DNA of 64,000 bases from Brachybacterium sp042666875. GTDB lineage: Bacteria > Actinomycetota > Actinomycetes > Actinomycetales > Dermabacteraceae. The notes under the pieces are model-generated. The model saw nothing but the letters and a program-made list of their open reading frames with translations, had not been told where the DNA came from and ran no database searches. The position numbers and the translations under genes were made by a program. The stretch spans positions 124,001 to 188,000 of the forward strand of contig NZ_JBHTCX010000011.1 in NCBI RefSeq assembly GCF_042666875.1. Direction: 5' to 3'. Shown in pieces: positions 44,952 through 53,473 of the stretch (positions are counted from its first letter, which is position 1; each line of letters begins with the position of its first letter).

Positions 44952-46862
44952 ATGAGCACCGCTGACGCCTCCGCAGACCCCGCCGGCCCCGTCGACCCTG
45001 CGGGTACCGCAACCACTGCCGGCCCCGCCGACGGAGCCGCCCGCCCCGCGCCGACGCCGGCCAGCCGCCAGGACGGCTCCTACCCGAGGCCGCAGCTGCT
45101 GCGGGAACAGTGGGCCGACCTCACCGGGACCTGGTCCTTCCGCCATGACGACGCGGACGTCGGCCTCGCCGAGGGCTGGAGCCGCGGCTTCGACCGGCCG
45201 CGCGAGATCCAGGTCCCCTTCCCGCCGGAGTCCGAGGCCTCGGGGATCGCCGAGCCCGGCTTCCATCCGGTCGTGTGGTACTCACGGACCATCGGAGCCA
45301 CGCAGCTGGCCGAGGCCGGCTCCGGTGACGACGCGCCCCGTCTGCTGCTGCACTTCGGCGCTGTCGACTACCGCGCCTCGGTCTGGATCGACGGGCAGTT
45401 CGTCGGCGAGCACGAAGGCGGCCACACGCCGTTCAGCTTCGACGTCACAGAGCTGCTCGCGCCGGAGGGCGAGCACCTGCTGGTCGTCCGCGCCGCCGAC
45501 GATCCGCTGGATGTGACCCAGCCGCGCGGCAAGCAGGACTGGCACGAGGAGGCGCACGCCATCTGGTATCGCCGCACCACCGGCATCTGGCAGACGGTGT
45601 GGCTCGAGGCCGTCCCCGACGTCTCCGTGCGCGACCTGCGCTGGAGCCCGGTGACCCCCACGACCCAGTCCCTGACGGTCCGGTTCCGCGGCACCCCGCC
45701 GGCCGGGTCCCGCCTGCGGGTGACGCTGCGCTTCCTCGAGCGTGAGGAGGACCTCGGCACGATCGAGGTCGAGGTCACGAATGCGCGCCCCACGCTCGAG
45801 CTCACGGTCCCCGTCGCGCGCCAGCGCAACGGCCAGGCCCAGGACGAGCTGACGTGGTCTCCCGAGAAGCCCCGTCTGGTCGACGCCGAGGTCACCCTGC
45901 TGGATGCCCGCTCCCGCCCGCTGGACCTGGTCACCAGCTACTTCGGGATGCGCTCGACCGCCGTGGGCGGTGGGGCGTTCCTGCTGAACGGCCAGCCCTA
46001 CGACGTCCGCAGCGTGCTGGACCAGGCCTTCTGGCCGGAGTCCCACCTGGCGGCGCCCGAGCCGCTGGCTCACCGCCGCGAGGTGGAGCTGATCAAGGCG
46101 CTCGGGTTCAACGCGGCCCGCATGCATCAGAAGATCGAGGACCCGCGCTTCCTGTACTGGGCCGACCGGCTCGGTCTGCTGGTCTGGGGCGAGGCGCCGG
46201 GGGCGTACGAGTTCTCTGCCCTCGCCGTCCAGCGGCTGACCTCCGAGTGGATGGCGGCCGTCGAGCGGGACGTCTCCCATCCCTCGATCGTGACCTGGGT
46301 GCCGCTGAACGAGTCCTGGGGCATCCAGCACGTCACCGACGACCCGGCCCAGCAGGCCTACGCCAGGGCGCTGACCGATCTCACGCGCGCTCTGGACCCC
46401 AGCCGCCCCGTGGTCTGCAACGACGGCTGGCAGCAGCAGAACACCGACATCCTCACGATCCACGACTACGAGGGCGACGGCGCCGCCCTGGCCCGCACCT
46501 ATGCCGACGAGGCCGCCCGCACGCGCGCCGTCGAGGGGATCGCGCCGTCCGGCCGGTTCCAGCTCGTCGGCGGCGCCGAGGACCACGGGCAGCCGGTCAT
46601 GCTCACCGAGTTCGGCGGCGTGAACTATCAGGACGGGACCCGGCGGGCCGACGGGTGGGGCTACACCCGCGCCACCGACGGCGAGGACTGGATCGAACGG
46701 ATCACCGCGCTGTACGACGGGATCCGGGCCAGCAGCTTCCTGTCCGGCTCCTGCTACACGCAGCTGACCGACACCATGCAGGAGACCAACGGGCTGCTGA
46801 ACGCGGACCGCACCCCGAAGATGCCGATCTCGGAGATCCGCCGGGCGGTCACCGGCAGCTGA
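44952..46862 (+). CDS. Glycoside hydrolase family 2 (beta-galactosidase/glucuronidase-like)
   Basis: This is a 636-residue cytoplasmic enzyme with a sugar-binding jelly roll (FGAVDYRASVWIDGQFVGEH), an Ig-like domain and a TIM barrel. The acid/base is expected at Glu454 in VPLNESWG and the nucleophile at Glu553 in MLTEFGG. The first 40 residues are Ala/Pro-rich linker. The second member of the LacI regulon, it should remove a beta-linked sugar from the same imported substrate. Galactose, glucuronate or mannose specificity is not settled. Confidence 0.87.
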   Translation: MSTADASADPAGPVDPAGTATTAGPADGAARPAPTPASRQDGSYPRPQLLREQWADLTGTWSFRHDDADVGLAEGWSRGFDRPREIQVPFPPESEASGIAEPGFHPVVWYSRTIGATQLAEAGSGDDAPRLLLHFGAVDYRASVWIDGQFVGEHEGGHTPFSFDVTELLAPEGEHLLVVRAADDPLDVTQPRGKQDWHEEAHAIWYRRTTGIWQTVWLEAVPDVSVRDLRWSPVTPTTQSLTVRFRGTPPAGSRLRVTLRFLEREEDLGTIEVEVTNARPTLELTVPVARQRNGQAQDELTWSPEKPRLVDAEVTLLDARSRPLDLVTSYFGMRSTAVGGGAFLLNGQPYDVRSVLDQAFWPESHLAAPEPLAHRREVELIKALGFNAARMHQKIEDPRFLYWADRLGLLVWGEAPGAYEFSALAVQRLTSEWMAAVERDVSHPSIVTWVPLNESWGIQHVTDDPAQQAYARALTDLTRALDPSRPVVCNDGWQQQNTDILTIHDYEGDGAALARTYADEAARTRAVEGIAPSGRFQLVGGAEDHGQPVMLTEFGGVNYQDGTRRADGWGYTRATDGEDWIERITALYDGIRASSFLSGSCYTQLTDTMQETNGLLNADRTPKMPISEIRRAVTGS

Positions 46863-46871
46863 GCGCGCCCG

Positions 46872-46901
46872 GGCAGGCCGGTCAGGCCGGTCAGGCCTGC
46901 C
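46872..46901. terminator. Hairpin between GH2 and NUDIX genes
   Basis: GGCAGGCC (46872-46879) pairs with GGCCTGCC (46894-46901) across a 14-nt loop that contains two GGTCA copies. Its place between convergent genes suggests a two-way terminator. Confidence 0.5.
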
Positions 46902-46957
46902 ACGGCGCGTCCGGCTCGGCACTGGATCAGGTCAGCGCCTCGGACCAGACCGGTCCG

Positions 46958-47434
46958 TCAGAACAGGTCGGGCTGGGCCTCGCCGCGCAGGACGGCCAGG
47001 GCGCGGCGCGCGCGGGCCCCTCCCCAGGGGGAGAGGATGTCGGCGTCGGCCTCGTCGATCAGTGCCCAGTCGTCGAGCTCGGAGGCCTGCGGCACGATGT
47101 TCGCCTCCAGCTCGGCGCGGGGGACCACCCCGGCGTCGAAGACGAAGTGGACCGCCATCGGGGCGCTGCGCGCCGGGTTCGCCGGGGACCAGTTCGCCGC
47201 GAGCAGCCGGCCCACCTCGAGGTCGAGCCCGAGCTCCTCGAGCACCTCCCGCTGCGCGCACTTGCGGGCATCCTCCCCGGGGTCCACGCCGCCGCCGGGC
47301 AGCAGCCAGTGATCGCGATAGTTGGGCTTCTCGACCACGAACCGGTCGTCCTCGTCACGCAGGATCACCGCCCCCGAACTGATGACCTTGGGCAGGGAGG
47401 CGAAGTAGGCGGGATCGGGCAGCAGACGCGGCAT
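46958..47434 (-). CDS. NUDIX hydrolase
   Basis: This 158-residue protein has the Nudix box beginning GGGVDPGEDARKCAQREVLE and continuing ELGLD, near residues 48-72. It hydrolyses nucleoside diphosphate derivatives; the substrate is unknown. CACGAT six bases before the ATG suggests a leaderless start. It lies 38 bp downstream of the 5-oxoprolinase genes on the same strand. Confidence 0.88.
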   Translation of the reverse strand: MPRLLPDPAYFASLPKVISSGAVILRDEDDRFVVEKPNYRDHWLLPGGGVDPGEDARKCAQREVLEELGLDLEVGRLLAANWSPANPARSAPMAVHFVFDAGVVPRAELEANIVPQASELDDWALIDEADADILSPWGGARARRALAVLRGEAQPDLF

Positions 47435-47443
47435 GTCCCCATC

Positions 47444-47471
47444 GTGTCACTGTCGGCGTGTCACTGTCGGC
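47444..47471. repeat. Two tandem 14-bp repeats
   Basis: GTGTCACTGTCGGC occurs twice back to back, between the NUDIX start and the end of the PxpBC gene. It overlaps the NUDIX promoter region and could be an operator or slippage product. Confidence 0.55.
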
Positions 47472-47472
47472 G

Positions 47473-49338
47473 TCACTCTGCGCGTTCGAAGCGCACGGTC
47501 ACGCCGGGCGCGGCCTGCGCCAGGAGATCGAGCCCGGTGCGGGTGGCCACCGCGATCACGGGGTAGCCGCCGGTGGTGGGGTGATCCGGGCCGAACACGA
47601 CCGGTAGCCCCGAGGGCGGCACCTGGATCGCCCCGGGGACCATCGCCTCGCTGGGAAGGCTCGCCGCGCCCTCGGGCACGGGCAGGGGAGTGCCGTCCAG
47701 GCGCACGCCGATGCGATCCGAGTCCGGGCGCACCGTCCACTCCGTGGCGAGCAGCGCCTCCAGGGCCGACGGGCCGAGCAGGTCATCGCGCGGGCCGGGA
47801 TGGATCGGGATCTCGAGCGGTGACGGGGCGGGCAGGGAGTCCCCGCCGGCGGGAGCATCGATCACCAGCAGCGCGATCTGGCCGGGGACCGCATCGAGCC
47901 CGCGCACGGGACCGGTCAGCAGGTGGTCCCCGGCGGCCAGCGGGTCGGGGCCGAGACCGGAGAGGGTGTCGCGCGAGCGCGACCCGAGCACCGCCCCGCC
48001 GGTCGGGGGCGCCGCCGCGGCCCTGCTCGCGCCGCCGGCCCGGCCGACGGTCCCGTCGGGCTGCTCCGCCGAGGCGCCGGTCTCGCCGGAGCGCTCGGAC
48101 CGTCGCACCGCGCGGATCCCGCCCCGGACGGCCATGACCAGGCGCAGTCCGGCCGCCGCCGGCCCGAGCTCGACCTCGTCGCCGCGGTCCAGGGCGATCG
48201 GGGCGCCGCGTCCCTCTCCGGCGGTGAGGTCGAGCGGGGCGGCCTCGGGGTCGTCCCGCCGCACCGTGAGCCGGGCCGGGGCCCCGGCCACCGCGATCAC
48301 CGTGGCGGCCGACGCCCGCAGCCGCAGCGGTCCCACCAGCGTCTCGAGCACGGTGGCGTGGGCGGGGTTGCCCACCGCGAGGTTCGCCTGGACCAGGGCG
48401 CCGCGGTCGAACGCTCCCGACGGGCTCACGCCGATCGCGCCGCGACCGGGCCGGCCGTCGTCCTGGAGGAGGGTGAGCGGACCGGGGGAGAGGACCTCCA
48501 GCGCCGGGGTGCCCTCGGTGATCGGCGTCCCTGTCGCGCCTCGCCGTCGGGTGAGTCGGGCGGGTGCGGCCGCGGCCTCGCGCCCGGCGCGCGCGAGGGT
48601 CGTGGCCGGCCGGGCGGTCCGCGCCGTCGGCCGCTGCGCGGTGAACCGCACCCGGGTGCCGGGCGTCAGCAGGGCGGGCGGCTCACGGCTGGGATCGAAG
48701 AGGTCGACGTCGGTGCGGCCGATGAGCTGCCAGCCGCCGGGGGAGGGGCGCGGGTAGATCCCGCAGTAGCGGGAGGCGAGGCCGACGGCGCCGGCCGGCA
48801 CGGTGGCCCGCGGTTCGGTGCGGCGCGGCACCTCCCACGGAGGCCCGGCGGTGCGTCCTGCCCCGGCAGTGCGTCCTGCTCCGTCGGGATCCCCCGCCTC
48901 GTCGGCCACGAGATAGGCGAAACCGGGGGCGAAGCCGCCGAAGGCCGCGGTCCAGGTGGTCGCGGTGTGGGAATGGATCAGCGTCTCGGTGCTCATGCCC
49001 AGCAGTTCGGCGGTCTCGACGAGATCCTCCCCGTCGTAGACGACGCCGATCCGGTGCTCCGTGTCCCCGGCCGATTCGCCCGGAGCCGCGCGCAGGTGCT
49101 GAAGCAGCTCCGTCAGCTCCCGCAGGTCCCGCGCGACGGAGCCTCGAAGCAGCAGGGTCCGCTCCGCCGGGACCAGCTCGATCAGGGCAGGGGGAGCCAG
49201 CCCGCGCACCGCGGCCGCGGCGGCCAGCACGGCACGGGTGTCGGGGTACTCGGCCAGGATCGCGGTCTCCCCGGCCCGGTGCACGCGCAGCGGCGGGGCC
49301 AGCAGCCATCCCGCCTCGGGCGCGGCGGCGCCGGTCAC
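47473..49338 (-). CDS. 5-oxoprolinase subunits B and C fused
   Basis: This is a 621-residue fusion. Residues from about 15 to 240 are PxpB/KipI-like (FGGFAPGFAYLV, GIYPRPSPGGWQLIGRTD). Residues from about 275 onward are PxpC/KipA-like (VLSPGPLTLLQDDGRPG, IGVSPSGAFDRGA, FGPDHPTTGGYPVIA). With PxpA it cleaves 5-oxo-L-proline to glutamate using ATP. A Gly/Ala-rich insertion interrupts the C part near residue 445. GTG start overlaps the pxpA stop by 4 bp. Confidence 0.87.
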   Translation of the reverse strand: MTGAAAPEAGWLLAPPLRVHRAGETAILAEYPDTRAVLAAAAAVRGLAPPALIELVPAERTLLLRGSVARDLRELTELLQHLRAAPGESAGDTEHRIGVVYDGEDLVETAELLGMSTETLIHSHTATTWTAAFGGFAPGFAYLVADEAGDPDGAGRTAGAGRTAGPPWEVPRRTEPRATVPAGAVGLASRYCGIYPRPSPGGWQLIGRTDVDLFDPSREPPALLTPGTRVRFTAQRPTARTARPATTLARAGREAAAAPARLTRRRGATGTPITEGTPALEVLSPGPLTLLQDDGRPGRGAIGVSPSGAFDRGALVQANLAVGNPAHATVLETLVGPLRLRASAATVIAVAGAPARLTVRRDDPEAAPLDLTAGEGRGAPIALDRGDEVELGPAAAGLRLVMAVRGGIRAVRRSERSGETGASAEQPDGTVGRAGGASRAAAAPPTGGAVLGSRSRDTLSGLGPDPLAAGDHLLTGPVRGLDAVPGQIALLVIDAPAGGDSLPAPSPLEIPIHPGPRDDLLGPSALEALLATEWTVRPDSDRIGVRLDGTPLPVPEGAASLPSEAMVPGAIQVPPSGLPVVFGPDHPTTGGYPVIAVATRTGLDLLAQAAPGVTVRFERAE

Positions 49339-50102
49339 AGCGCCGCCTCCAGGTGCACGCCCGCCGCCTCGAGCCGGTCCCGGACGGTGCGGGCCAGCGC
49401 GACCGCCCCGGGAGTGTCCCCGTGCAGGCACAGGGAGCGGCACGGCAGGTCGAGCCCGCTGCCGTCGGCCGTGCGCACCCGTCCCTCGGAGGCGATCGAC
49501 AGTGCCTGCTCGGCGACCGCCTCCGGGTCGGTGAGCACAGCGCCCGGACGACTGCGCGGCATCAGGGTGCCATCGCCCAGGTAGGCGCGGTCGGCGAAGC
49601 CCTCGAGCACCACCTCGATCCCGGCCTCCCGTGCCCTCTCCACGACCACGGCGCCCGGCGCGGCGACCAGCGGGAGGTCCCCGAGGTCGCGCAGCGCCTG
49701 GATCACGGCGCCGGCCTGGGCCTCGTGGCGAGCCAGGGTGTTGTACAGGGCGCCGTGGGGCTTCACGCCCCGCACCGCGGTGCCCTCGGCGCGGGCCATC
49801 GCCTCCAGCGCGCCGACCTGGACGATCAGCAGATCGGTGAGGTCGGCCGGGGCGATGTCCAGGAATCTCCGGCCGAAACCGGCCAGGTCCGGGTAGGCGA
49901 CGTGCGCGGTGATCGCGACCCCGTGCTCGGCGGCGGCCCGGCAGGCGGCGCGCATCGTCCCCGGATCCCCGGCGTGCCCTCCGCAGGCGATGTTCGCCGT
50001 GGTCACCACCTCGAGCATGGCCGCGTCATCACCCATCGACCACGCGCCGAAGCCCTCACCCAGATCGGCGTTGAGGTCGCACACGGGATGGTCGGCGCTC
50101 AT
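49335..50102 (-). CDS. pxpA: 5-oxoprolinase subunit A (LamB/YcsF family)
   Basis: This 255-residue protein has the family opening DLNADLGEGFGAWSMGDDAA, then ANIACGGHAGDPGTM and VKPHGALYN. It forms the ATP-dependent 5-oxoprolinase with PxpB and PxpC, recycling the pyroglutamate that forms spontaneously from glutamine and glutamate. AAGGAG precedes the ATG ending at 50102. It heads a two-gene operon with the PxpBC fusion. Confidence 0.92.
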   Translation of the reverse strand: MSADHPVCDLNADLGEGFGAWSMGDDAAMLEVVTTANIACGGHAGDPGTMRAACRAAAEHGVAITAHVAYPDLAGFGRRFLDIAPADLTDLLIVQVGALEAMARAEGTAVRGVKPHGALYNTLARHEAQAGAVIQALRDLGDLPLVAAPGAVVVERAREAGIEVVLEGFADRAYLGDGTLMPRSRPGAVLTDPEAVAEQALSIASEGRVRTADGSGLDLPCRSLCLHGDTPGAVALARTVRDRLEAAGVHLEAAL

Positions 50103-50207
50103 GCGGCTGCTCTCCTTCGCTCTGCCCGCCACGACGACGGGGTCACCGCTCATTGTCCGCGCACGGCGCCGGCGCGGCCAGGGGTGACGGGCGGTAGTGT
50201 CGCGGCC

Positions 50208-51026
50208 ATGAGCGAGCGCCCGACCGACCAGACCGATCCGTCGCCGCGCGCGGGCTCCTCGGCGCCGGACAGCTCCGCCGCGCACCACGTCCTGGACCAG
50301 GCCGACGGCGGCGAGCCCCGCCGGCTGCTGTCGCTGAGCGATGAGCAGCTGGCCGGTCTCGACGGGCACCAGCAGCCCCAGTTCACCGCCATGCCCTGGC
50401 TCGACCAGCGCCCCGACCAGGCCGCCGTCGCGGCCGAGGTCGGACTGCGCTCGCTGATCGCCGACGGGCGGGTCAGCGCTGCCCGGGACGGGGCGACCGG
50501 GCGGCTGCGATGGGTGGCCGGCACCGAGCTCCGCGGCTGCCAGCTGCTGCGCCGCACCGCCGCGCGATTCGCCACCGCGGAGCGCACGGTGCAGTCCGAG
50601 AGCGGCCCGCTGGTCAGCCGCGCGTACTACTACGTCCATGAGACCGGTGTGCTCGAGGAGGAAGTGACCCCGTCGGGCATCCACCACTTCACACCGTTGC
50701 GGGTCGAGCAGGTCCCCGCCCGGATCGCCACGCTGATCGACCCGAACTCCGTCGCCGGCCAGGGCGGCGCCCCGGTCACCGTGCGCCGCACCGAGCTCGC
50801 CTCAGGACACCCGCTCGCCGCCCGGCTCGCCGACACCCGTGCCCAGAGCGTGCTGACCACAGTGCACGCCGACGACGACAGCGTGCAGCAGGTCAGCGTG
50901 TATGTCACCGGCAGCGAGGTGCTCACGATGGAGGCGCTGGACCCGGCCGCCGAGGACCCGCCGCTGGAGTTCCGGCCCGTCGACGCGGGCGACCTGGTCG
51001 CACTCGCCGCGGCCGTCGTCTCCTGA
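50208..51026 (+). CDS. Unrecognised soluble protein
   Basis: This is a 272-residue protein without signal peptide or membrane span. I do not recognise the family. After a 40-residue polar start, mixed helix and strand follow: FTAMPWLDQRP, VGLRSLIADGRVS, then SRAYYYVHETGVLEEEV and HHFTPLRVEQVPARI. The strand pattern loosely recalls proteins with repeated beta hairpins. TAGTGT lies seven bases before the ATG, a leaderless pattern. Coding character (regular high GC at third positions) supports a real gene. Confidence 0.7.
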   Translation: MSERPTDQTDPSPRAGSSAPDSSAAHHVLDQADGGEPRRLLSLSDEQLAGLDGHQQPQFTAMPWLDQRPDQAAVAAEVGLRSLIADGRVSAARDGATGRLRWVAGTELRGCQLLRRTAARFATAERTVQSESGPLVSRAYYYVHETGVLEEEVTPSGIHHFTPLRVEQVPARIATLIDPNSVAGQGGAPVTVRRTELASGHPLAARLADTRAQSVLTTVHADDDSVQQVSVYVTGSEVLTMEALDPAAEDPPLEFRPVDAGDLVALAAAVVS

Positions 51027-51123
51027 GCGCCTCCCGCAGGATTCGCCGGCCCGCGCGCGGCCCATCGCGCTGGTCAGAGGCTTCCGCGGGGCCCCTCAGC
51101 TCGTGAGGACGTCTCAGCGTCGG

Positions 51124-51801
51124 TCAGCTCGTGAGGGCGTCCCGCAGCGTCCGGGCCGCTGCCTCGGGATCGTCGGCCTCGGTCACGGCGCGGACCACCA
51201 CGATCCGCTCGACACCGGCGCCGAGCAGCTCGGGGACACGTTCCGCGTCGACTCCGCCGATGGCGAAGAACGGCTTCGCGTCCCCCGTCCGCTGGGCGGC
51301 GGCGCGCGGCAGGTCGAGGCCGACGGGGGCGCGGTCCGGCTTCGTCGGCGTCGCCCACACCGGACCGGTGCAGAAGTAGTCCGGACCCGCATCGGCGTCG
51401 GCCGCCTCCATCTGCTCGATGGTGCGGGTCGAGCGGCCGATCAGGACGTCGCGGCCCAGCAGCGCACGGGCATCCAGCGTGCTCAGGTCGCCCTGGCCGA
51501 GGTGGAGGATGTCCGCGCCGGCCAGCGCGGCGACGTCGGCCCGGTCATTGGCCGCCAGCAGCGTGCCGTGCGCGTCGGCGATCGGCCGCAGCGCCCGCAG
51601 GGCCTCGACCTCGGCGCGGGCCTCGGCCGCCTTGTCCCGCACCTGCAGGATGTCCACTCCGCCGCGGAAGGCGGCCTCGGCGAAAGCCAGCAGGCCCTCG
51701 AGCCCGCGCGAGAGGTCGACGCAGACGTACAGGCGGGAGGCGCGCAGGGCTTCGCGGCGCCGGGCACCGGCCTCGCTGGTCGCCGACGAGTGAGCGTTCA
51801 T
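51124..51801 (-). CDS. thiE: Thiamine-phosphate synthase
   Basis: ThiE joins the pyrimidine and thiazole halves to give thiamine phosphate. The 225-residue TIM barrel has LYVCVDLSRGLEG at strand 1 and VDILQVRDKAAEAR at the diphosphate site. It also has LLAANDRADVAALAGADILH, YFCTGPVWATPTKP and FFAIGGVDAERV. The ATG ending at 51801 is the natural start; upstream in-frame sequence is low complexity. It is divergent from the thiO operon. Confidence 0.93.
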   Translation of the reverse strand: MNAHSSATSEAGARRREALRASRLYVCVDLSRGLEGLLAFAEAAFRGGVDILQVRDKAAEARAEVEALRALRPIADAHGTLLAANDRADVAALAGADILHLGQGDLSTLDARALLGRDVLIGRSTRTIEQMEAADADAGPDYFCTGPVWATPTKPDRAPVGLDLPRAAAQRTGDAKPFFAIGGVDAERVPELLGAGVERIVVVRAVTEADDPEAAARTLRDALTS

Positions 51802-51926
51802 GGGCACAGCCTGGCACAGAGCGTGACCGGGACCCGGAACCTCCGGCCTGCCGGCGCCGTGCCGCCGGCACCGTGCCGCAGGCACTGGCCCGCCGGCTCG
51901 TCGGCGTCTGCGCCGGCGCGTAGACT

Positions 51927-52023
51927 CGAGGGGTTCCGTGGGAGCCCGAGACGCCGGGCTGAGAGGGCGCAGCGCGCCGACCACCAGCACTGGATGCGGA
52001 TCATGCCGCCGTCAGGAGGAATC
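51927..52023 (+). ncRNA. TPP riboswitch (THI element)
   Basis: The conserved CTGAGA occurs at 51959-51964 and GGATCATGCCGCCGTCAGGA (51998-52017) matches the pyrophosphate-sensing arm. P1 can form from GGTTCC (51932-51937) and GGAATC (52018-52023). The 3' strand includes part of the Shine-Dalgarno AGGAGG (52014-52019) of thiO, so bound TPP should block translation. A -10 candidate TAGACT is at 51921-51926. Confidence 0.85.
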
Positions 52024-52028
52024 TCAGG

Positions 52029-53231
52029 ATGCGTGCCATGCATGTCGCCGTCATCGGCGCGGGCATCGTCGGCCTGCTCACCGCCGCCGAGCTGCGAGCG
52101 CGTGGTCACCGCGTGGAGATCCACGCCGAGGGGGTCGCCGACGGGGCCACGTTCGCGGCCGCCGGGATGCTCGCCCCCGCCGCGGAGATCCAGGTCGGGC
52201 AGGGCCCGCTGTGGGCCATCATGCGCGAGGCCTCCCAGGCGCACCGCGATCTCGCGAGCCGCCTCGCCGCGCGCACCAGCGTGGACCCCGGCTACCGGGA
52301 CGATTCGACCGTGATGATCGGACGGGACCACGCCGACGCCGCCGCGCTGCGCGACCTGGCCGAGATCCAGCGCTCCACCGGAGCGGCCGTCCGCGAGCTC
52401 ACACCCCGGGAGCTGCGCCGTCTCGAGCCCGCCCTGGCCCGCGGCATCGCCGGCGCGCAGCTGATCGAGCACGACCACCAGGTCGACCCGCGGCGCCTGG
52501 CCGCCGCCGTCCAAGACATCCTGGCCGGAGCGGGCGGACCCGGGGACGGCCCCGCCGTTGCCATCCACCGTCGCCGCCTCACCTCGCTCGAGGAGATCGA
52601 CGCCGAGCGGATCGTGCTGGCCGCAGGGCTGGGTGCGGGAGAGATCGCGGGCCCGCACCGCCGCCTCGGCCTCGCCCTGCGCCCCGTCCACGGCGACATC
52701 CTGCGCGTGCGCGTGCCGACCTCGCTGCTGGCCCCGGGCGAGGACAACCTGGTGGCCCGCACCGTGCGCGCCACCGTGCGGGGACGATCCGTCTACCTGG
52801 TCCCGCGCGCCGATCGCCACCTGGTCATCGGTGCCACCAGCCGCGAGGACGACCTCGCCGGCACCTCCACCGGCGGCGTCCACCAGCTGCTCCAGGACGC
52901 GATCGAGATCGCCCCGTCCGTGCGGGAGACCGAACTGGTCGAGGTCACCACCCGGGCACGCCCCGGCACCCCCGACGACCTCCCGCTGCTGGGCCCCGTG
53001 CCCGGCGATGACCGCGTGATCGTCTCGACCGGCTACCACCGCCACGGGATCCTGCTGTCCGCTTGGGCCGCCCAGCGCACCGCCGAGCTGCTCGAGGACC
53101 CCGCCGCGCCCCGCTCGCAGCTGCTCGACGCGGTCCGGCCCGAACGCTTCACCATCCCACCGCCGACGGCGTCCCTCCCGCCATCCCCCGTACCCAGCGC
53201 CACCGCCTCATCCGCCCAGGAGAACCCATGA
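52029..53231 (+). CDS. thiO: Glycine oxidase ThiO
   Basis: ThiO oxidises glycine to the imine used for thiazole formation. The 400-residue FAD enzyme starts with HVAVIGAGIVGLLTAAEL. It contains LRPVHGDILRVRVP and ends with VSTGYHRHGILLSAWAAQRT. The Shine-Dalgarno at 52014-52019 fits the ATG at 52029; 52038 is an alternative. It leads a coupled thiO-thiS-thiG-thiF operon under the TPP riboswitch. Confidence 0.92.
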   Translation: MRAMHVAVIGAGIVGLLTAAELRARGHRVEIHAEGVADGATFAAAGMLAPAAEIQVGQGPLWAIMREASQAHRDLASRLAARTSVDPGYRDDSTVMIGRDHADAAALRDLAEIQRSTGAAVRELTPRELRRLEPALARGIAGAQLIEHDHQVDPRRLAAAVQDILAGAGGPGDGPAVAIHRRRLTSLEEIDAERIVLAAGLGAGEIAGPHRRLGLALRPVHGDILRVRVPTSLLAPGEDNLVARTVRATVRGRSVYLVPRADRHLVIGATSREDDLAGTSTGGVHQLLQDAIEIAPSVRETELVEVTTRARPGTPDDLPLLGPVPGDDRVIVSTGYHRHGILLSAWAAQRTAELLEDPAAPRSQLLDAVRPERFTIPPPTASLPPSPVPSATASSAQENP

Positions 53232-53470
53232 ATCTGTCCCTGACCGTCAACGGCGACGAGGTCGCACTCCCGCCGGGAAGCACCGTCCGCGACCTGGTCA
53301 GCTCCCGCCTCGGCCAGGAGATCGGCGAGGACGGCCGCGCGAGCGACGGCAGTCCGCTCGGCGTCGCCGTCGCCCTGGACGACACCGTCGTGCCCCGCAC
53401 CCGCTGGGCCACGACGCCCGTGCCCGATGGCGCGCGCTGCGAGTTCGTCACCGCCGTGCAGGGAGGCTGA
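53228..53470 (+). CDS. thiS: Sulfur carrier protein ThiS
   Basis: This 80-residue ubiquitin-fold carrier ends in Gly-Gly (AVQGG), the site that is adenylated by ThiF and then thiocarboxylated. It is slightly longer than the usual 65-70 residues because of a loop around residues 28-45. It overlaps the thiO stop by 4 bp and stops 3 bp before thiG. Confidence 0.93.
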   Translation: MNLSLTVNGDEVALPPGSTVRDLVSSRLGQEIGEDGRASDGSPLGVAVALDDTVVPRTRWATTPVPDGARCEFVTAVQGG

Positions 53471-53473
53471 CCC

